Shown: positions 32,952 to 42,179, numbered from the stretch's first letter. The stretch: 64,000 bases of DNA from Streptomyces solicavernae (GCF_029968095.1 NZ_JASCIR010000001.1:1-64000); one strand, 5' to 3'. The notes: generated by a model from the letters alone, not told the origin. Numbers and translations: made by a program.

Positions 32952-35428
32952 CCGTGTCCCGCCCGACGCCACCGGCGACCGAGCTGTCCGTCGTCGTGCC
33001 CGCCTACAACGAGGAGCGGCGGCTCGGGCCGACCCTCGACGCGGTGCGGCGGCATCTGGCCGAGGGGCCGTGGGAGAGCTGGGAGATCGTCGTCGTCGAC
33101 GACGGGTCGACGGACCGCACCCGCGCCGTCGCCGAGGACGCGGCCGCCGTCGAGGCCCGCATCCAGGTCGTCGCGTACGACCGCAACCGCGGCAAGGGAT
33201 ACGCGCTGCGCCAGGGCGTCGCGCACACGCGCGGGCGGCGGGTCCTGGTCACGGACGCCGATCTGGCCACGCCCGTCGAGGAGCTGGAGCATCTGGAGAA
33301 GGAGCTCGGCGAGGGCTGCGCGGCCGCCGTCGGCTCCCGTGCCCGGCCCGGCTCGACCATCGAGACGCATCAGAGCCGCACCCGCGAACTCCTCGGCCGC
33401 GGCGGCAACTTCCTGATACGCGCGGTCGCGGTGCCCGGTATCCGCGACACCCAGTGCGGCTTCAAGCTGTTCGACGGTGAATCCGCCCGCGCCGCGTTCG
33501 CCGCCGCCCGCACCGACGGCTGGGCCATCGACGTCGAGGTGCTGCGGTACCTGCGCGGGCGCGGTCTGCGGATCGCGGAGGTGCCGGTGCGCTGGGCCCA
33601 CCAGGAGGGCTCGAAGGTCCGCCCCCTCGACTACCTGCGGGTCCTCGGCGAGCTTGCGGTGATGAAGGCGCGCACCATCAGGCCCGCGCAGCTCGCCGTC
33701 CTCCGCGTGTTCGGCGTGTTCGGCGTGTTCCTGCTTGCGTCGCTCCTGCTGCACCAGGGGCGCTGGCCCGACCCGTCGAGCCGCTACCTGCCGGACTCGC
33801 TGCAGGACCAGAACCAGTGGGAGTGGTTCTTCGCCGTCACCGCCGAGAACGTCCTCCACCTGCGGAACCCGCTCTTCACCGACCTCCAGGGCTTTCCCGA
33901 CGGCGTGAACCTGATGGCCAACACCGCGATGCTCGGCCTGTCCGTGCCGCTCGCGCCGGTCACCGCCGCCTTCGGGCCCGCCGTCTCGCTCGCCCTCGTG
34001 ATGACGCTCGGCCTCGCCGCGACCGGGCTCGCCTGGTACTGGCTGATCCGCAAGCGGCTGGGCGTCGGGCGGTGCGCGGCGGTCGTCGGCGGGCTGCTCG
34101 CCGCGTTCGCGCCGCCGATGGTGAGCCACGCCAACGCGCACCCCAACTTCGTCGTCCTGTTCATGATCCCGCTGATCGTCGACCGCGCCCTCAGGCTGTG
34201 CGCGCCGGATGCGCGGGCGGTACGGGACGGGGTCGTGCTCGGCCTTCTCTGCGCGTACCAGATCTTCCTCGGCGAGGAGTCGCTGCTGCTCGCGGTCCTC
34301 GGGATGCTGCTGTTCGCCGTGGCCTACGCGGTCGTACGGCGGGATGTGGCGCGGGCGGCGTGGCGGCCGCTCGGCAAGGGGCTCGCGGTCGGCGCGGGGG
34401 TGGCGCTCGTACTGGTCGCGTACCCGCTGTACTGGCAGTTCTTCGGGCCGCAGAGCTACCGCTCGGTGCTGCACGGCGAGGGCACGGGCAACAGTCCGCT
34501 CGCGCTGCTGTCCTTCGCCGAGCGCTCGCTCGCCGGGAGCCGCGAGGCCGCCGAGCCGCTCGCCCTCAACATCACCGAGCAGAACGCCTTCTACGGCTGG
34601 CCGCTGGTCGCCCTGGCTGCGGCGATCACGGCGGGGCTGTGGGAGCGGGCGGCCGTGCGGGCCCTCGCGTTCACCGCGCTCGCGGCGGCGTTCCTGTCGC
34701 TCGGGCCGGAGTTCCGCATTCCGCTGACGGATGTCGTCCTGCCGGGTCCGTGGCGGCCGCTCGCGCACGCGCCGCTCTTCGAGTCCGTCATCGAGTCAAG
34801 GGTCGCGATGGTGTGCGCGCCCGCGCTCGGGATGCTCGTCGCGCTCGCCGTGGACCGGTTGCGCGGGGCGCGGCCCTCGCGGCGTGCGCTCGGGCTCGCG
34901 GCCGTGGCCGCCGCGCTGGTGCCGATCGTGCCGATGCCGCTGACCACGGTCGAGCGGATCGCCGTCCCGCCGTTCATCACCGACGGCACCTGGCGGCGTT
35001 ACGTCGACACCGCGCGCGGCGAGACGCTGGTGCCGGTGCCGCTGCCCGACCCCGGCAACGCGGAGGGCCTGCACTGGCAGACCGCGGCCGGCCTCGGCTT
35101 CAAGCTGCCCGGCGGGTACTTCAACGGGCCCTGGGGCGAGGAGCGCATCGGCATCTACGGCGCCGCGCCCCGCCACACCTCGAACCTGCTGCGCGACGTC
35201 CGCTACTCGGGCCGCGCCCCACGGCTGAGCGAGGCATGGCGACGGCAGGCGGCTGAGGACCTCGCGTACTGGAACGCGGGCGCCCTGGTCCTCGCCCCGC
35301 AGCCAGGGGCGGAGGCGCTGCGGTCGACGGTGCGCCAACTTCTCGGGCAGGAGGGACAGTTGGTCGGCGGGGTGTGGGTGTGGGACCTGGATGGGCAGAA
35401 CGCAGAGAACCCCGCCGTACGGGAGTGA
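32948..35428 (+). CDS. GT2 glycosyltransferase fused to a multi-spanning membrane domain
   Basis: The protein has 826 residues from GTG, overlapping the GntR stop (GTGA). Residues 1-235 are a GT2 domain like dolichyl/polyprenyl-phosphate glucosyltransferase: LSVVVPAYNEERRLGPTLDA, IVVVDDGSTDRTRA, LVTDADLATP and the later GFKLFDGE. The remainder has about 10-12 membrane helices and a C-terminal outside domain with conserved-looking aromatic residues, a GT-C-like arrangement. I infer that it loads a sugar on polyprenyl phosphate and may transfer it outside the membrane. One polypeptide would thus make and use the donor. Confidence 0.85.
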   Translation: MTVSRPTPPATELSVVVPAYNEERRLGPTLDAVRRHLAEGPWESWEIVVVDDGSTDRTRAVAEDAAAVEARIQVVAYDRNRGKGYALRQGVAHTRGRRVLVTDADLATPVEELEHLEKELGEGCAAAVGSRARPGSTIETHQSRTRELLGRGGNFLIRAVAVPGIRDTQCGFKLFDGESARAAFAAARTDGWAIDVEVLRYLRGRGLRIAEVPVRWAHQEGSKVRPLDYLRVLGELAVMKARTIRPAQLAVLRVFGVFGVFLLASLLLHQGRWPDPSSRYLPDSLQDQNQWEWFFAVTAENVLHLRNPLFTDLQGFPDGVNLMANTAMLGLSVPLAPVTAAFGPAVSLALVMTLGLAATGLAWYWLIRKRLGVGRCAAVVGGLLAAFAPPMVSHANAHPNFVVLFMIPLIVDRALRLCAPDARAVRDGVVLGLLCAYQIFLGEESLLLAVLGMLLFAVAYAVVRRDVARAAWRPLGKGLAVGAGVALVLVAYPLYWQFFGPQSYRSVLHGEGTGNSPLALLSFAERSLAGSREAAEPLALNITEQNAFYGWPLVALAAAITAGLWERAAVRALAFTALAAAFLSLGPEFRIPLTDVVLPGPWRPLAHAPLFESVIESRVAMVCAPALGMLVALAVDRLRGARPSRRALGLAAVAAALVPIVPMPLTTVERIAVPPFITDGTWRRYVDTARGETLVPVPLPDPGNAEGLHWQTAAGLGFKLPGGYFNGPWGEERIGIYGAAPRHTSNLLRDVRYSGRAPRLSEAWRRQAAEDLAYWNAGALVLAPQPGAEALRSTVRQLLGQEGQLVGGVWVWDLDGQNAENPAVRE

Positions 35429-35505
35429 GCGCCGTACGGGGGGTGAGCGCCGTGCAGGGCGCGCACTACCCTGCCGGCACGTACGCCGACCCGAGGAGTT
35501 CTCTC

Positions 35506-36156
35506 TTGGCCTGTGACCTGTGGCTCGTCCCCCTCGTCGATGTGCTGTGCCACAGCCCCGACAACCCGTTCGCGGAAGAACTCGCCCGCTACGACCGCGC
35601 CCTCGGCGACGCCGGGCTGCCGCCGGTGCCGGTCTTCGCGTACATGCCGGGGCTCTCCGGGGACGTGGCGCCGGTGGCCGGGTTCGACTACGACGCGCTG
35701 CACTTCCTGCGCCGCGCGTATCTGCTGAAGCTGTGCGGGCTTGAGGTCACGCCGGTCGACGAGCTGGGCGGGGACTACGAACAGCTCCTGGAGATGTTCG
35801 AGGCCACGGCCAAGGAGTCGCACCTGGTGTGGCACTACGACCACGCCGGGGCGTATGTGCCGGTGGACTTCGCGGCGCCGCTGGCCGATGAGGAGCTGCT
35901 TGCGGGGGGTGGGCCGCTGGGGTCGGTGCAGGCGTTGCTGCGTGAGCTGGAGTTCGTGGCTCCGTCGATCGGCATCGACCCGGCGAACCCGCCCCCGGCT
36001 CCGGCGCCGCCCCCGGCCCCCACAGCGCTGGCGGAGCCTGCGGCTCCGGTTGCTTACGGGGCTGATCCGTTCGCCCGGGAGCGGCATGTGTGGCTGGGGT
36101 TGCACGCGGCGGCGACGCGGAGTCTGGGGCAGGGGTCGATGATCGTGTTCAGCTGA
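35506..36156 (+). CDS. Conserved hypothetical protein (216 aa)
   Basis: TTG start chosen because CGAGGAG lies 8 bases upstream and the product then begins MACDLWLVPLVDVLCHSPDN, a sequence typical of a Streptomyces family with no known function. The N-terminal 150 residues are globular; residues 165-185 are a Pro/Ala linker (PPAPAPPPAPTALAEPAAP). There are no membrane helices or catalytic motif. Confidence 0.8.
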   Translation: MACDLWLVPLVDVLCHSPDNPFAEELARYDRALGDAGLPPVPVFAYMPGLSGDVAPVAGFDYDALHFLRRAYLLKLCGLEVTPVDELGGDYEQLLEMFEATAKESHLVWHYDHAGAYVPVDFAAPLADEELLAGGGPLGSVQALLRELEFVAPSIGIDPANPPPAPAPPPAPTALAEPAAPVAYGADPFARERHVWLGLHAAATRSLGQGSMIVFS

Positions 36157-36221
36157 CGGCTGGGGCAGGTGCGGCACCCCCTGGGCCCCGGGGGGCTCCG
36201 CAGCCGAACGACAGAGCACCG

Positions 36222-36247
36222 GGTCCGGGGGCTCCGGCCCCCGGACC
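36222..36247. terminator. Shared terminator between convergent genes
   Basis: GGTCCGGGGGC and GCCCCCGGACC form a perfect 11-bp stem with a 4-base loop TCCG. It ends 3 bases from the aminotransferase stop on the minus strand and lies 66 bases after the plus-strand hypothetical gene, so it can serve both. Confidence 0.75.
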
Positions 36248-36249
36248 GC

Positions 36250-37641
36250 TCAGCCCTCCACGTGCTCGTCGGCGACGGAAAGCGCCTCGTCCAGGATCGC
36301 CAGGCCCTCCTTGGCCTCGGACTCCGTGACGTTGCACGCCGGCACCGCATGCGTGCGGTTCATGTTCACGAACGGCCACAGGCCCGACTTCTTGCAGGCC
36401 GCCGCGAACGCCGCCATCGGGGCGTTCGCCTCGCCCGTCGCGTTGTACGGGACCAGGGGCTCGCGGGTCTCCCGGTTGCGTACGAGGTCCAGGGCCCAGA
36501 AGACGCCGAGGCCGCGCACCTCGCCCACCGACGGGTGCCGCTCGGCGAGCTCGCGCAGGCCGGGGCCGAGGACGTCCTCGCCGATCCGGGCCGCGTGCTC
36601 GACGATCCGCTCCTCCTCCATGACCTCGATCGTCGCGACCGCCGCCGCGCAGGCCAGCGGGTGACCGGAGTACGTGAGACCACCCGGGTACGGCTTCTTG
36701 GCGAAGGTCTCCGCGATGGCCGACGAGATCGCGACGCCGCCCAGCGGGACGTAGCCGGAGTTGACGCCCTTGGCGAAGGTCAGCAGGTCCGGCACCACGT
36801 CGTACTGGTCCGCCGCGAACCACGCGCCCGTACGGCCGAAGCCCGCCATGACCTCGTCGAGGACGAAGACGATGCCGTACCGGTCGCAGATCTCGCGGAC
36901 GCCCGCGAGGTAGCCGGGCGGCGGGGTCATGATGCCGGCCGTGCCCGGGACCGTCTCCAGGACGATCGCGGCGATCGAGTTCGGGTTCTCGAACGCGATG
37001 GTGTCCTCAAGGTGCTGCAGCGCCCGCGCGCACTCCTCCGCCTCGGTCTCGGCGTAGAACGGCGAGCGGTACAGGAACGGCGCCCAGAAGTGCACCACGC
37101 CCGCCGTGCCGGTGTCGGAGGCCCAGCGGCGCGGGTCGCCGGTCAGGTTGATCGCGGCTGCGGTGGCGCCGTGGTACGAGCGGTAGGCGCTCATGATCTT
37201 CGGGCGGCCGGTGTGCAGCCGGGCCATGCGGACCGCGTTCTCGACGGCCTCGGCACCACCGTTGGTGAAGAAGATCTTGTCGAGGTCGCCGGGCGTGCGC
37301 TGCGCGATGAGGCGTGCGGCCTCGGAGCGCACGTCGACGGCGAAGGCGGGCGCGAACGTCGTCATCCGCCCGGCCTGCTCCTGCACCGCGGCGACGACCT
37401 TGGGGTGCTGGTAGCCGATGTTGGTGTAGACGAGGCCGCTGGTGAAGTCGAGGTAGCGGTTGCCGTCGTAGTCCCAGAAGTACGAGCCCTCCGCGCCGGC
37501 GACGGCGAGCGGGTCGATCAGCTCCTGCGCCGACCAGGAGTGGAACACGTGCGCACGGTCGGCGGCCTTGACGGCTGCGCCCTTCGCGGGGTCGGCCTGA
37601 GGGATGACAGGGGAGGTGCCATGAGGGGCATGAGGGGTCAT
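36250..37641 (-). CDS. Class III PLP-dependent aminotransferase
   Basis: The protein has 463 residues. PLP fold type I: D262 in VLDEVMAGFGRTG binds the pyridine nitrogen and K291 in LTFAKGVNSGYVPLGG is the Schiff-base lysine; SYHGATAAAINLTGDP is the phosphate-side motif. It resembles omega-amino acid or aspartate aminotransferase family members; the substrate cannot be read from sequence. The ATG at 37641 fits the family length; no strong ribosome site precedes it. Confidence 0.92.
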   Translation of the reverse strand: MTPHAPHGTSPVIPQADPAKGAAVKAADRAHVFHSWSAQELIDPLAVAGAEGSYFWDYDGNRYLDFTSGLVYTNIGYQHPKVVAAVQEQAGRMTTFAPAFAVDVRSEAARLIAQRTPGDLDKIFFTNGGAEAVENAVRMARLHTGRPKIMSAYRSYHGATAAAINLTGDPRRWASDTGTAGVVHFWAPFLYRSPFYAETEAEECARALQHLEDTIAFENPNSIAAIVLETVPGTAGIMTPPPGYLAGVREICDRYGIVFVLDEVMAGFGRTGAWFAADQYDVVPDLLTFAKGVNSGYVPLGGVAISSAIAETFAKKPYPGGLTYSGHPLACAAAVATIEVMEEERIVEHAARIGEDVLGPGLRELAERHPSVGEVRGLGVFWALDLVRNRETREPLVPYNATGEANAPMAAFAAACKKSGLWPFVNMNRTHAVPACNVTESEAKEGLAILDEALSVADEHVEG

Positions 37642-37741
37642 GGGCCGAGAGTAAATGTCCGGGATGCGGACGGACCATCGGCGTCGTGTTAGGTGCGTAC
37701 GGGGTGGGCCCGACACTCTGTCGACCTCCGGATCGGCACCC

Positions 37742-38314
37742 TCAGCCGTCGTCCTCCGGGGCCGGGGCCGCCTGCGCCTTTCCGGTGGGCCCGCAGGAGA
37801 TCACGTACGCGGTGTCGTCGGCGTTGTCGGTGTCGTCGGTGTCGCCGTTGTCGCCGTTGTCGCCGCTGCCCCCGGCGTCTTCCGCGCTCGGCTCCAGCTC
37901 CAGGCGGGCGGTCCTCGCCGGGCCGCGGGCGTACTCCTCGACGTGGTACCCGTCGGCCGGGCTCCACGAGGTCAGATAGACCGTGCCGTCGGCGCGGCAC
38001 TCGGCGGTGGCGGTGCCGCCGGTGAAGCGGAGGGTGGAGCGGCGGGGCGGGGCGGGCGCGGTCGTGGTGTCCTCGGCGGGCTGCGGCTCCCGGCTTGCGG
38101 ACGGGGACGGAGGCGGAGGCGGGGCGGAGGCCGGGGGCGGTGACGCGAGGGCGCGGCGGACCGCCGCGTCGTCCAGGGGCCGGCCGCGCTCGCCCGCCGC
38201 CCCGTCGAAGCCCGCGAGGGTCCAGGCACCGAGCCCGCCCGCCACGGCCGCGACCGCCGCCCAGGCCACGGTCACCGCCGCACTCCGCCCCTTCACCGTC
38301 GTCCCCCTGTCCAT
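37742..38314 (-). CDS. Membrane-anchored hypothetical protein
   Basis: The protein has 190 residues with one N-terminal membrane helix (about 11-35, AVTVAWAAVAAVAGGLGAWT). A Pro/Ser-rich linker (about 58-90) leads to an outside beta-rich domain with two cysteines (CRADGTVYLTSWSPADGYHV .. VISCGPTG), probably disulphide-bonded. A Gly-Asp-Asn repeat tract (GDNGDNGDTDDTDNADD) interrupts the domain. It is divergent from the two-component system, across a repeat array. Confidence 0.75.
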   Translation of the reverse strand: MDRGTTVKGRSAAVTVAWAAVAAVAGGLGAWTLAGFDGAAGERGRPLDDAAVRRALASPPPASAPPPPPSPSASREPQPAEDTTTAPAPPRRSTLRFTGGTATAECRADGTVYLTSWSPADGYHVEEYARGPARTARLELEPSAEDAGGSGDNGDNGDTDDTDNADDTAYVISCGPTGKAQAAPAPEDDG

Positions 38315-38330
38315 GCGAAGCCGTACGCGT

Positions 38331-38490
38331 CCCTACGAAGCCGTACGAGTGTCCATGCGAAGCCGTACGAGCGCATACGGAGCCGTACGAGTGTCCATGC
38401 GAAGCCGTACGAGCGCATACGGAGCCGTACGAGTGTCCATGCGAAGCCGTACGAGCGCATACGGAGCCGTACGAGTCCCTACGGAGCCGC
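38331..38490. repeat. 42-bp tandem repeat in a divergent promoter region
   Basis: Three perfect copies of a 42-base unit, each joining GTGTCCATGCGAAGCCGTAC and GAGCGCATACGGAGCCGTAC, flanked by degenerate copies; each half contains GCCGTACGA. It separates the divergent membrane-protein and response-regulator genes. Confidence 0.85.
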
Positions 38491-38600
38491 ACGAGTCCCT
38501 GCGAAGCCATACGGGACCAGCCTCCCCCACCCTTGCCTAACGCCCGGTTAAAGCCCGCCCAAAGAACCCCCGCGGCCGGGGCGCGGCCCCGCGTACCCCC

Positions 38601-38631
38601 TTGTCAGCGGCCCGAACTGGCGTCCTACCGT
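38601..38631 (+). promoter_or_regulatory. Probable leaderless promoter of the response regulator
   Basis: TTGTCA at 38601 and TACCGT at 38626, 19 bases apart, resemble -35 and -10 hexamers. The -10 ends 6 bases before the ATG, so transcription would start at or next to the start codon. No Shine-Dalgarno sequence precedes the ATG, in agreement. Confidence 0.5.
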
Positions 38632-38637
38632 GGCCGG

Positions 38638-39339
38638 ATGCCTCACCTCCTGGTCATCGAGGACGATCCGCAGCTGCGCGGCGCGCTGGTGCGCGCCCTG
38701 CGCGACAAGGGGCACGCCGTGGCGACCGCGCCCACCGGGATGAGCGGGCTGGACGCGGCCGTCACGGACCGGCCCGACCTCGTCGTGCTCGACCTGGGCC
38801 TGCCGGACGTCGACGGGGCGCAGGTGCTGCGGATGCTGCGGGCGGTCAGCGAGATACCCGTGATCGTGGCCACCGCGCGCGACGAGGAGCCCGACATGGT
38901 GGCGCTGCTCGACGCGGGCGCCGACGACTACATCGTGAAGCCGTTCGGGGCCGCCCAGCTGGACGCCCGGATCAAGGCGGTGCTGCGGCGCCTCGGCGGG
39001 CCCCAGGAGGCGGAGCCGCTGCGCGTCGGCGGCCTGCGGGTGGACCTCGCCGGGCGCAAGGTGGCCCTGGACGGGCGGACCCTGGACCTCACGCCCCGTG
39101 AGTTCGACCTGCTCGCCCATCTCGCGCGCCGGGCCGGACAGGTGGTGTCGCGGCGCGAACTTCTCGCCGAGGTGTGGCAGCAGCCGCTGGGCGGGGCCGA
39201 CAAGACGGTCGACGTCCATCTGTCGTGGCTGCGGCGGAAGCTGGGCGAGACGGCGCAGCGGCCGCGCTATCTGCACACGGTCCGCACGGTGGGGGTCAAA
39301 CTCGCGCCGCCGGAGAGCACGGAAGGCTCCGACGGCTGA
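38638..39339 (+). CDS. OmpR-family response regulator
   Basis: The protein has 233 residues. Receiver domain with phosphoacceptor D52 in LDLGLPDVDG, acidic pair E8-D9 and K101 in VKPFG. OmpR/PhoB winged helix at the C-terminus (LTPREFDLLAHLARRAGQVV .. TVDVHLSWLRRKLGE). Its TGA overlaps the ATG of the kinase (TGATG), so both are made together. Confidence 0.95.
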   Translation: MPHLLVIEDDPQLRGALVRALRDKGHAVATAPTGMSGLDAAVTDRPDLVVLDLGLPDVDGAQVLRMLRAVSEIPVIVATARDEEPDMVALLDAGADDYIVKPFGAAQLDARIKAVLRRLGGPQEAEPLRVGGLRVDLAGRKVALDGRTLDLTPREFDLLAHLARRAGQVVSRRELLAEVWQQPLGGADKTVDVHLSWLRRKLGETAQRPRYLHTVRTVGVKLAPPESTEGSDG

Positions 39340-40637
39340 TGCGGCGCTGGCTGCTCGTCCTCACCGCCGCGACCACCGCCCTCGTCCTGGCCGCGCTGCT
39401 CGTGCCGCTCGCGCTCCTCACCCGTACGCACGCCGCCGAGCGCGCCACCGCCGAGGCGACCGCGCGGGCGCAGTACGTGGCCTCCGGCGCGGGCGCCGTG
39501 CTCGGCACCGGCGCGGCCGAGTCGTTCGTCGACGGCGCCAACTCGGCCTCGGGCCCGGCGACCTCGGTGATCCTCGCCGACGGCCGGGTGCTCGGCGCGC
39601 CCGCCCGGGTGAGCGACGCGGTACGCCTGGCCCGGCGCGGCCGCGCCTTCACCTACGCGGCACCGGACGGCGGCCGCCTCGTCCTGGTCCCGGTGCAGGG
39701 GCCGCGGGAGGGCACGGCGGTCGTCCAGGTCGCCCTGACCAAGGGCCAGTTGTACGAGGGCATGCTGGCGTCCTGGCTGATCCTCGCCGGGATCGGGCTC
39801 GGACTCGTGCTCGTCGGGCTGCTGATCGCCGACCGGCTCGGCGCCCGCCTGGTCGGCTCCGCGCGCCGCCTCGCCGGGGTCGCGGAGCGGCTGTCCGACG
39901 GTGACCTGACGGCCCGCGCCGCGCCCTCGGGCCCGCCCGAACTCCAGCTCGTGGCGGCCGAGTTGAATCATCTGGCGGCCCGTATCGACGACCTGCTCAC
40001 CGCCGAACGCGAGAACGCAGCCGACCTCGCGCACCGCCTGCGCACCCCGATGGCCGCGCTGCGCCTGGACGCGGAGGGGCTGCGCGACCCGGCGGAGGGC
40101 GAGCGGATCACGGCGAGCGCGGCAGCGCTTGAGCAGCAGGTCGACGAGGTGATCCGGCGCGCCCGCAAGCCCCTGCGCACCCGTCCCGAGCGGTCCGACC
40201 TGGCCCGGGTCGCCCGCGAACGGGCCGCGTTCTGGCTGCCGCTGGCGGAGGACCAGGGGAGGGAGCTGACCGTCTCGACGGGGGGCGTGGGGCTGTGGGT
40301 GGCGGTGGCGGAGGACGACCTCGGGGCGGCGTTGGACGCGCTGATCGGGAATGTGCTGGATCACACTCCGCAGGGGACGGCATTTCGGGTCATGGCCGGG
40401 CCCGGGCCTCAGGGCTCCGTCCGGCTCGAAGTTGCCGATGAAGGACCGGGGTTCGGGGGCGCGGCACCGGAACGCGGAGCGAGTGGAGCGGGCTCGACGG
40501 GTCTCGGCCTGGACATCGTTCGGCGTACGGCAAAGGAGGCGGGGGGCCGGTGCGCGGTGGACGGTGCGGGTGGTGCCCGGGTGACGCTGTTCTTTCCCCG
40601 TACGGCTCAGATGTTTCCCCGTACGGCTCAGAATTGA
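39339..40637 (+). CDS. Sensor histidine kinase
   Basis: The protein has 432 residues. Two membrane helices (about 5-27 and 144-164) flank a 115-residue extracellular sensor. A HAMP linker, phospho-site H232 in DLAHRLRTPMAALRLDA and an ATPase domain follow (NVLDHTP, DEGPGFGG, STGLGLDIV). Partner of the preceding regulator. The signal is unknown. The last residues repeat FPRTAQ, a small duplication. Confidence 0.95.
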   Translation: MRRWLLVLTAATTALVLAALLVPLALLTRTHAAERATAEATARAQYVASGAGAVLGTGAAESFVDGANSASGPATSVILADGRVLGAPARVSDAVRLARRGRAFTYAAPDGGRLVLVPVQGPREGTAVVQVALTKGQLYEGMLASWLILAGIGLGLVLVGLLIADRLGARLVGSARRLAGVAERLSDGDLTARAAPSGPPELQLVAAELNHLAARIDDLLTAERENAADLAHRLRTPMAALRLDAEGLRDPAEGERITASAAALEQQVDEVIRRARKPLRTRPERSDLARVARERAAFWLPLAEDQGRELTVSTGGVGLWVAVAEDDLGAALDALIGNVLDHTPQGTAFRVMAGPGPQGSVRLEVADEGPGFGGAAPERGASGAGSTGLGLDIVRRTAKEAGGRCAVDGAGGARVTLFFPRTAQMFPRTAQN

Positions 40638-40676
40638 CCCCCTCTGGGGGCACCTCCCAGCGCTAGCTGGGGGAGC
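40638..40676. repeat. Extragenic palindromic element / bidirectional terminator
   Basis: CCCCC-TCT-GGGGG is followed by CTCCCAGC-GCTA-GCTGGGGGAG. I recognise the second part as a palindrome often repeated between Streptomyces genes. It lies between the convergent kinase and VTC genes, and the VTC stop codon (TAG) falls in its GCTA loop, so the element forms that gene's 3' end. Confidence 0.6.
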
Positions 40677-41511
40677 TGGAAAAGGCCCGTCCGGCAAGGA
40701 CATTCGGGAAGGGGCGGGGTGAGGAAGAGAAAACCTCCCGCACCGGCCGCACCCACCGATTCACCCCCAACTCCGGCCGCAGCGCGGCGAACCCGCACGC
40801 GTACTTCGTGAACTCCGACGCGCGCAGGCCGAAGCGGTGCAGGAGCCGGTCGGCCTCGGTCAGGTGGCCGCTCGTCTTCGTCTCGACCAGGACCAGGCCC
40901 CCGTCGGCCCGCGCGCCGCGCCCCCGCTCCCCCGCCTCCCGTACGACCAGCCCCGCGTCGCACGTCACCCGCTGCCCGTCGGCGACGAACGTGGCCCGCC
41001 GGTAGTCGGTGGTCAGCGCGGGCCGCAGGCCGTCCGGCGCCTCGATCCCGTACGCGGACCGCAGCACTCCGCCGAGGAAGGCGTGGCGGTCGGCGTCGAG
41101 GGCGCGGTCGGTGCCGGTCAGCCGTTCGCGGTGCTTGACGGTCTCGCCGCGCGGCCCCTTCAGCTTGACCTCGAACTGCCGCTCCCCGCTGTCCCGGTAC
41201 AGCCGCTCCCGCACCCGGAACCGCAGCCTCCGCCCTTGCCGGTGGTCGTGGAACGTCCGCAGGGCGGGGGTGTCGTAGTACACCGAGTGGTACGAGAACC
41301 AGCGCTTGCCGCCGATCGACAGGGCCCGGAACGGCCCGCTGGGCCGCCGCGGATCGGTCAGCAGGGCGGCGAACTCCTCGAACACCTCGACCGGCACCAG
41401 ATAGCTCCGGTCGAACCGGGCCAGCAGCTCCGCCCGGGCGAGCACATCGGCGAGCGGGATCGGATGAGCGGCGAGCGCGGCACGCCCGACGGCGCGCAGG
41501 GCGGGGTTCAC
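40663..41511 (-). CDS. VTC-domain protein (polyphosphate polymerase-like)
   Basis: The protein has 282 residues from GTG. It has the tunnel-fold signs of VTC4/CYTH-like polymerases: ARFDRSYLVPVEVFEE, YHSVYYDTPALRTFHDH, RRLRFRVRERLYRDSGERQF then EVKLKGPRGET, and LVLVETKTSG. The basic strands and VETK acidic-lysine motif fit polyphosphate or metal binding. It overlaps the DUF4956 gene by 4 bases (GTGA), and the two families commonly occur together. Confidence 0.88.
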   Translation of the reverse strand: MNPALRAVGRAALAAHPIPLADVLARAELLARFDRSYLVPVEVFEEFAALLTDPRRPSGPFRALSIGGKRWFSYHSVYYDTPALRTFHDHRQGRRLRFRVRERLYRDSGERQFEVKLKGPRGETVKHRERLTGTDRALDADRHAFLGGVLRSAYGIEAPDGLRPALTTDYRRATFVADGQRVTCDAGLVVREAGERGRGARADGGLVLVETKTSGHLTEADRLLHRFGLRASEFTKYACGFAALRPELGVNRWVRPVREVFSSSPRPFPNVLAGRAFSSSPS

Positions 41512-42179
41512 ACGGTCTCCTTGCGTGAGGGACGAGCGGCGATCGTGCGGGCGCGGGCAGGGGATGCGGTCGCACGGGGTGGACGTGTGGCGGGGCCCGA
41601 AGGTTCCCGGACTTCCGGCTCCCGGAAGCGGACTTCCACGACCATCAGGTCGCGTACGTAGTCCACCTCACGGACCGTCCAGCCGAGGGGTTCACCGAGG
41701 CGGTCGGCCAGATCCGCGCGGAGTGCGGCCGGTTCGCGGTGCACGGCGTCGAGGGTGACGAGCGCGCGGCGGTCGCGGCGGTAGAGGCGCGGGTGGTCCG
41801 CCGCGTACATCACGAGCAGCAGCACCGCGGCGAGCGCGGCGGCCGTGCCGAGGCCGAGGCCGGGGAGGCCGCAGAGGAGGCCGAGGACGAGGGTCGTGAA
41901 GTAGTACGCGACCTCCTGGTGCTGGACCGTGTCGGAGCGCAGCCGGATGATCGAGAGCACCCCGAAGAGCCCGAAGCCGAGCGCCAGCCCGCCACCCGTG
42001 CCGCCGCGCGCGAGGGCCGCGACGACGGCGAACAGGGCGACGTTCAGGGCGAGATACGCGGGCACCAGCTCCCGCCGGCGGTGCCGGGGATAGAAGACGC
42101 CGAAGGTCAGGGCGGTCACGGCGGCGAGGTCGAGGCCGAGGTGGGCGCCGAGGCTCGGCAGGCTCTGCAGGTTCTCCAT
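41508..42179 (-). CDS. DUF4956 membrane protein
   Basis: The protein has 223 residues. Four membrane helices in the first 130 residues (LDLAAVTALTFGVFYPRHRR, LALNVALFAVVAALARGG, GFGLFGVLSIIRLRSDTVQH, LVLGLLCGLPGLGLGTAAAL), then a cytoplasmic domain (VREVDYVRDLMVVEVRFREP) and a basic tail. LFGVLSIIRLRSDTVQ is the family hallmark. Its place upstream of the VTC gene suggests a membrane partner for polymer synthesis or export (inference). Confidence 0.88.
   Translation of the reverse strand: MENLQSLPSLGAHLGLDLAAVTALTFGVFYPRHRRRELVPAYLALNVALFAVVAALARGGTGGGLALGFGLFGVLSIIRLRSDTVQHQEVAYYFTTLVLGLLCGLPGLGLGTAAALAAVLLLVMYAADHPRLYRRDRRALVTLDAVHREPAALRADLADRLGEPLGWTVREVDYVRDLMVVEVRFREPEVREPSGPATRPPRATASPARARTIAARPSRKETV

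Noticed and set aside
32690..34768. Long minus-strand frame opposite the glycosyltransferase
   Set aside because: Arg/Glu/Gln-rich antisense shadow of a clear GT2-membrane gene; no domain.
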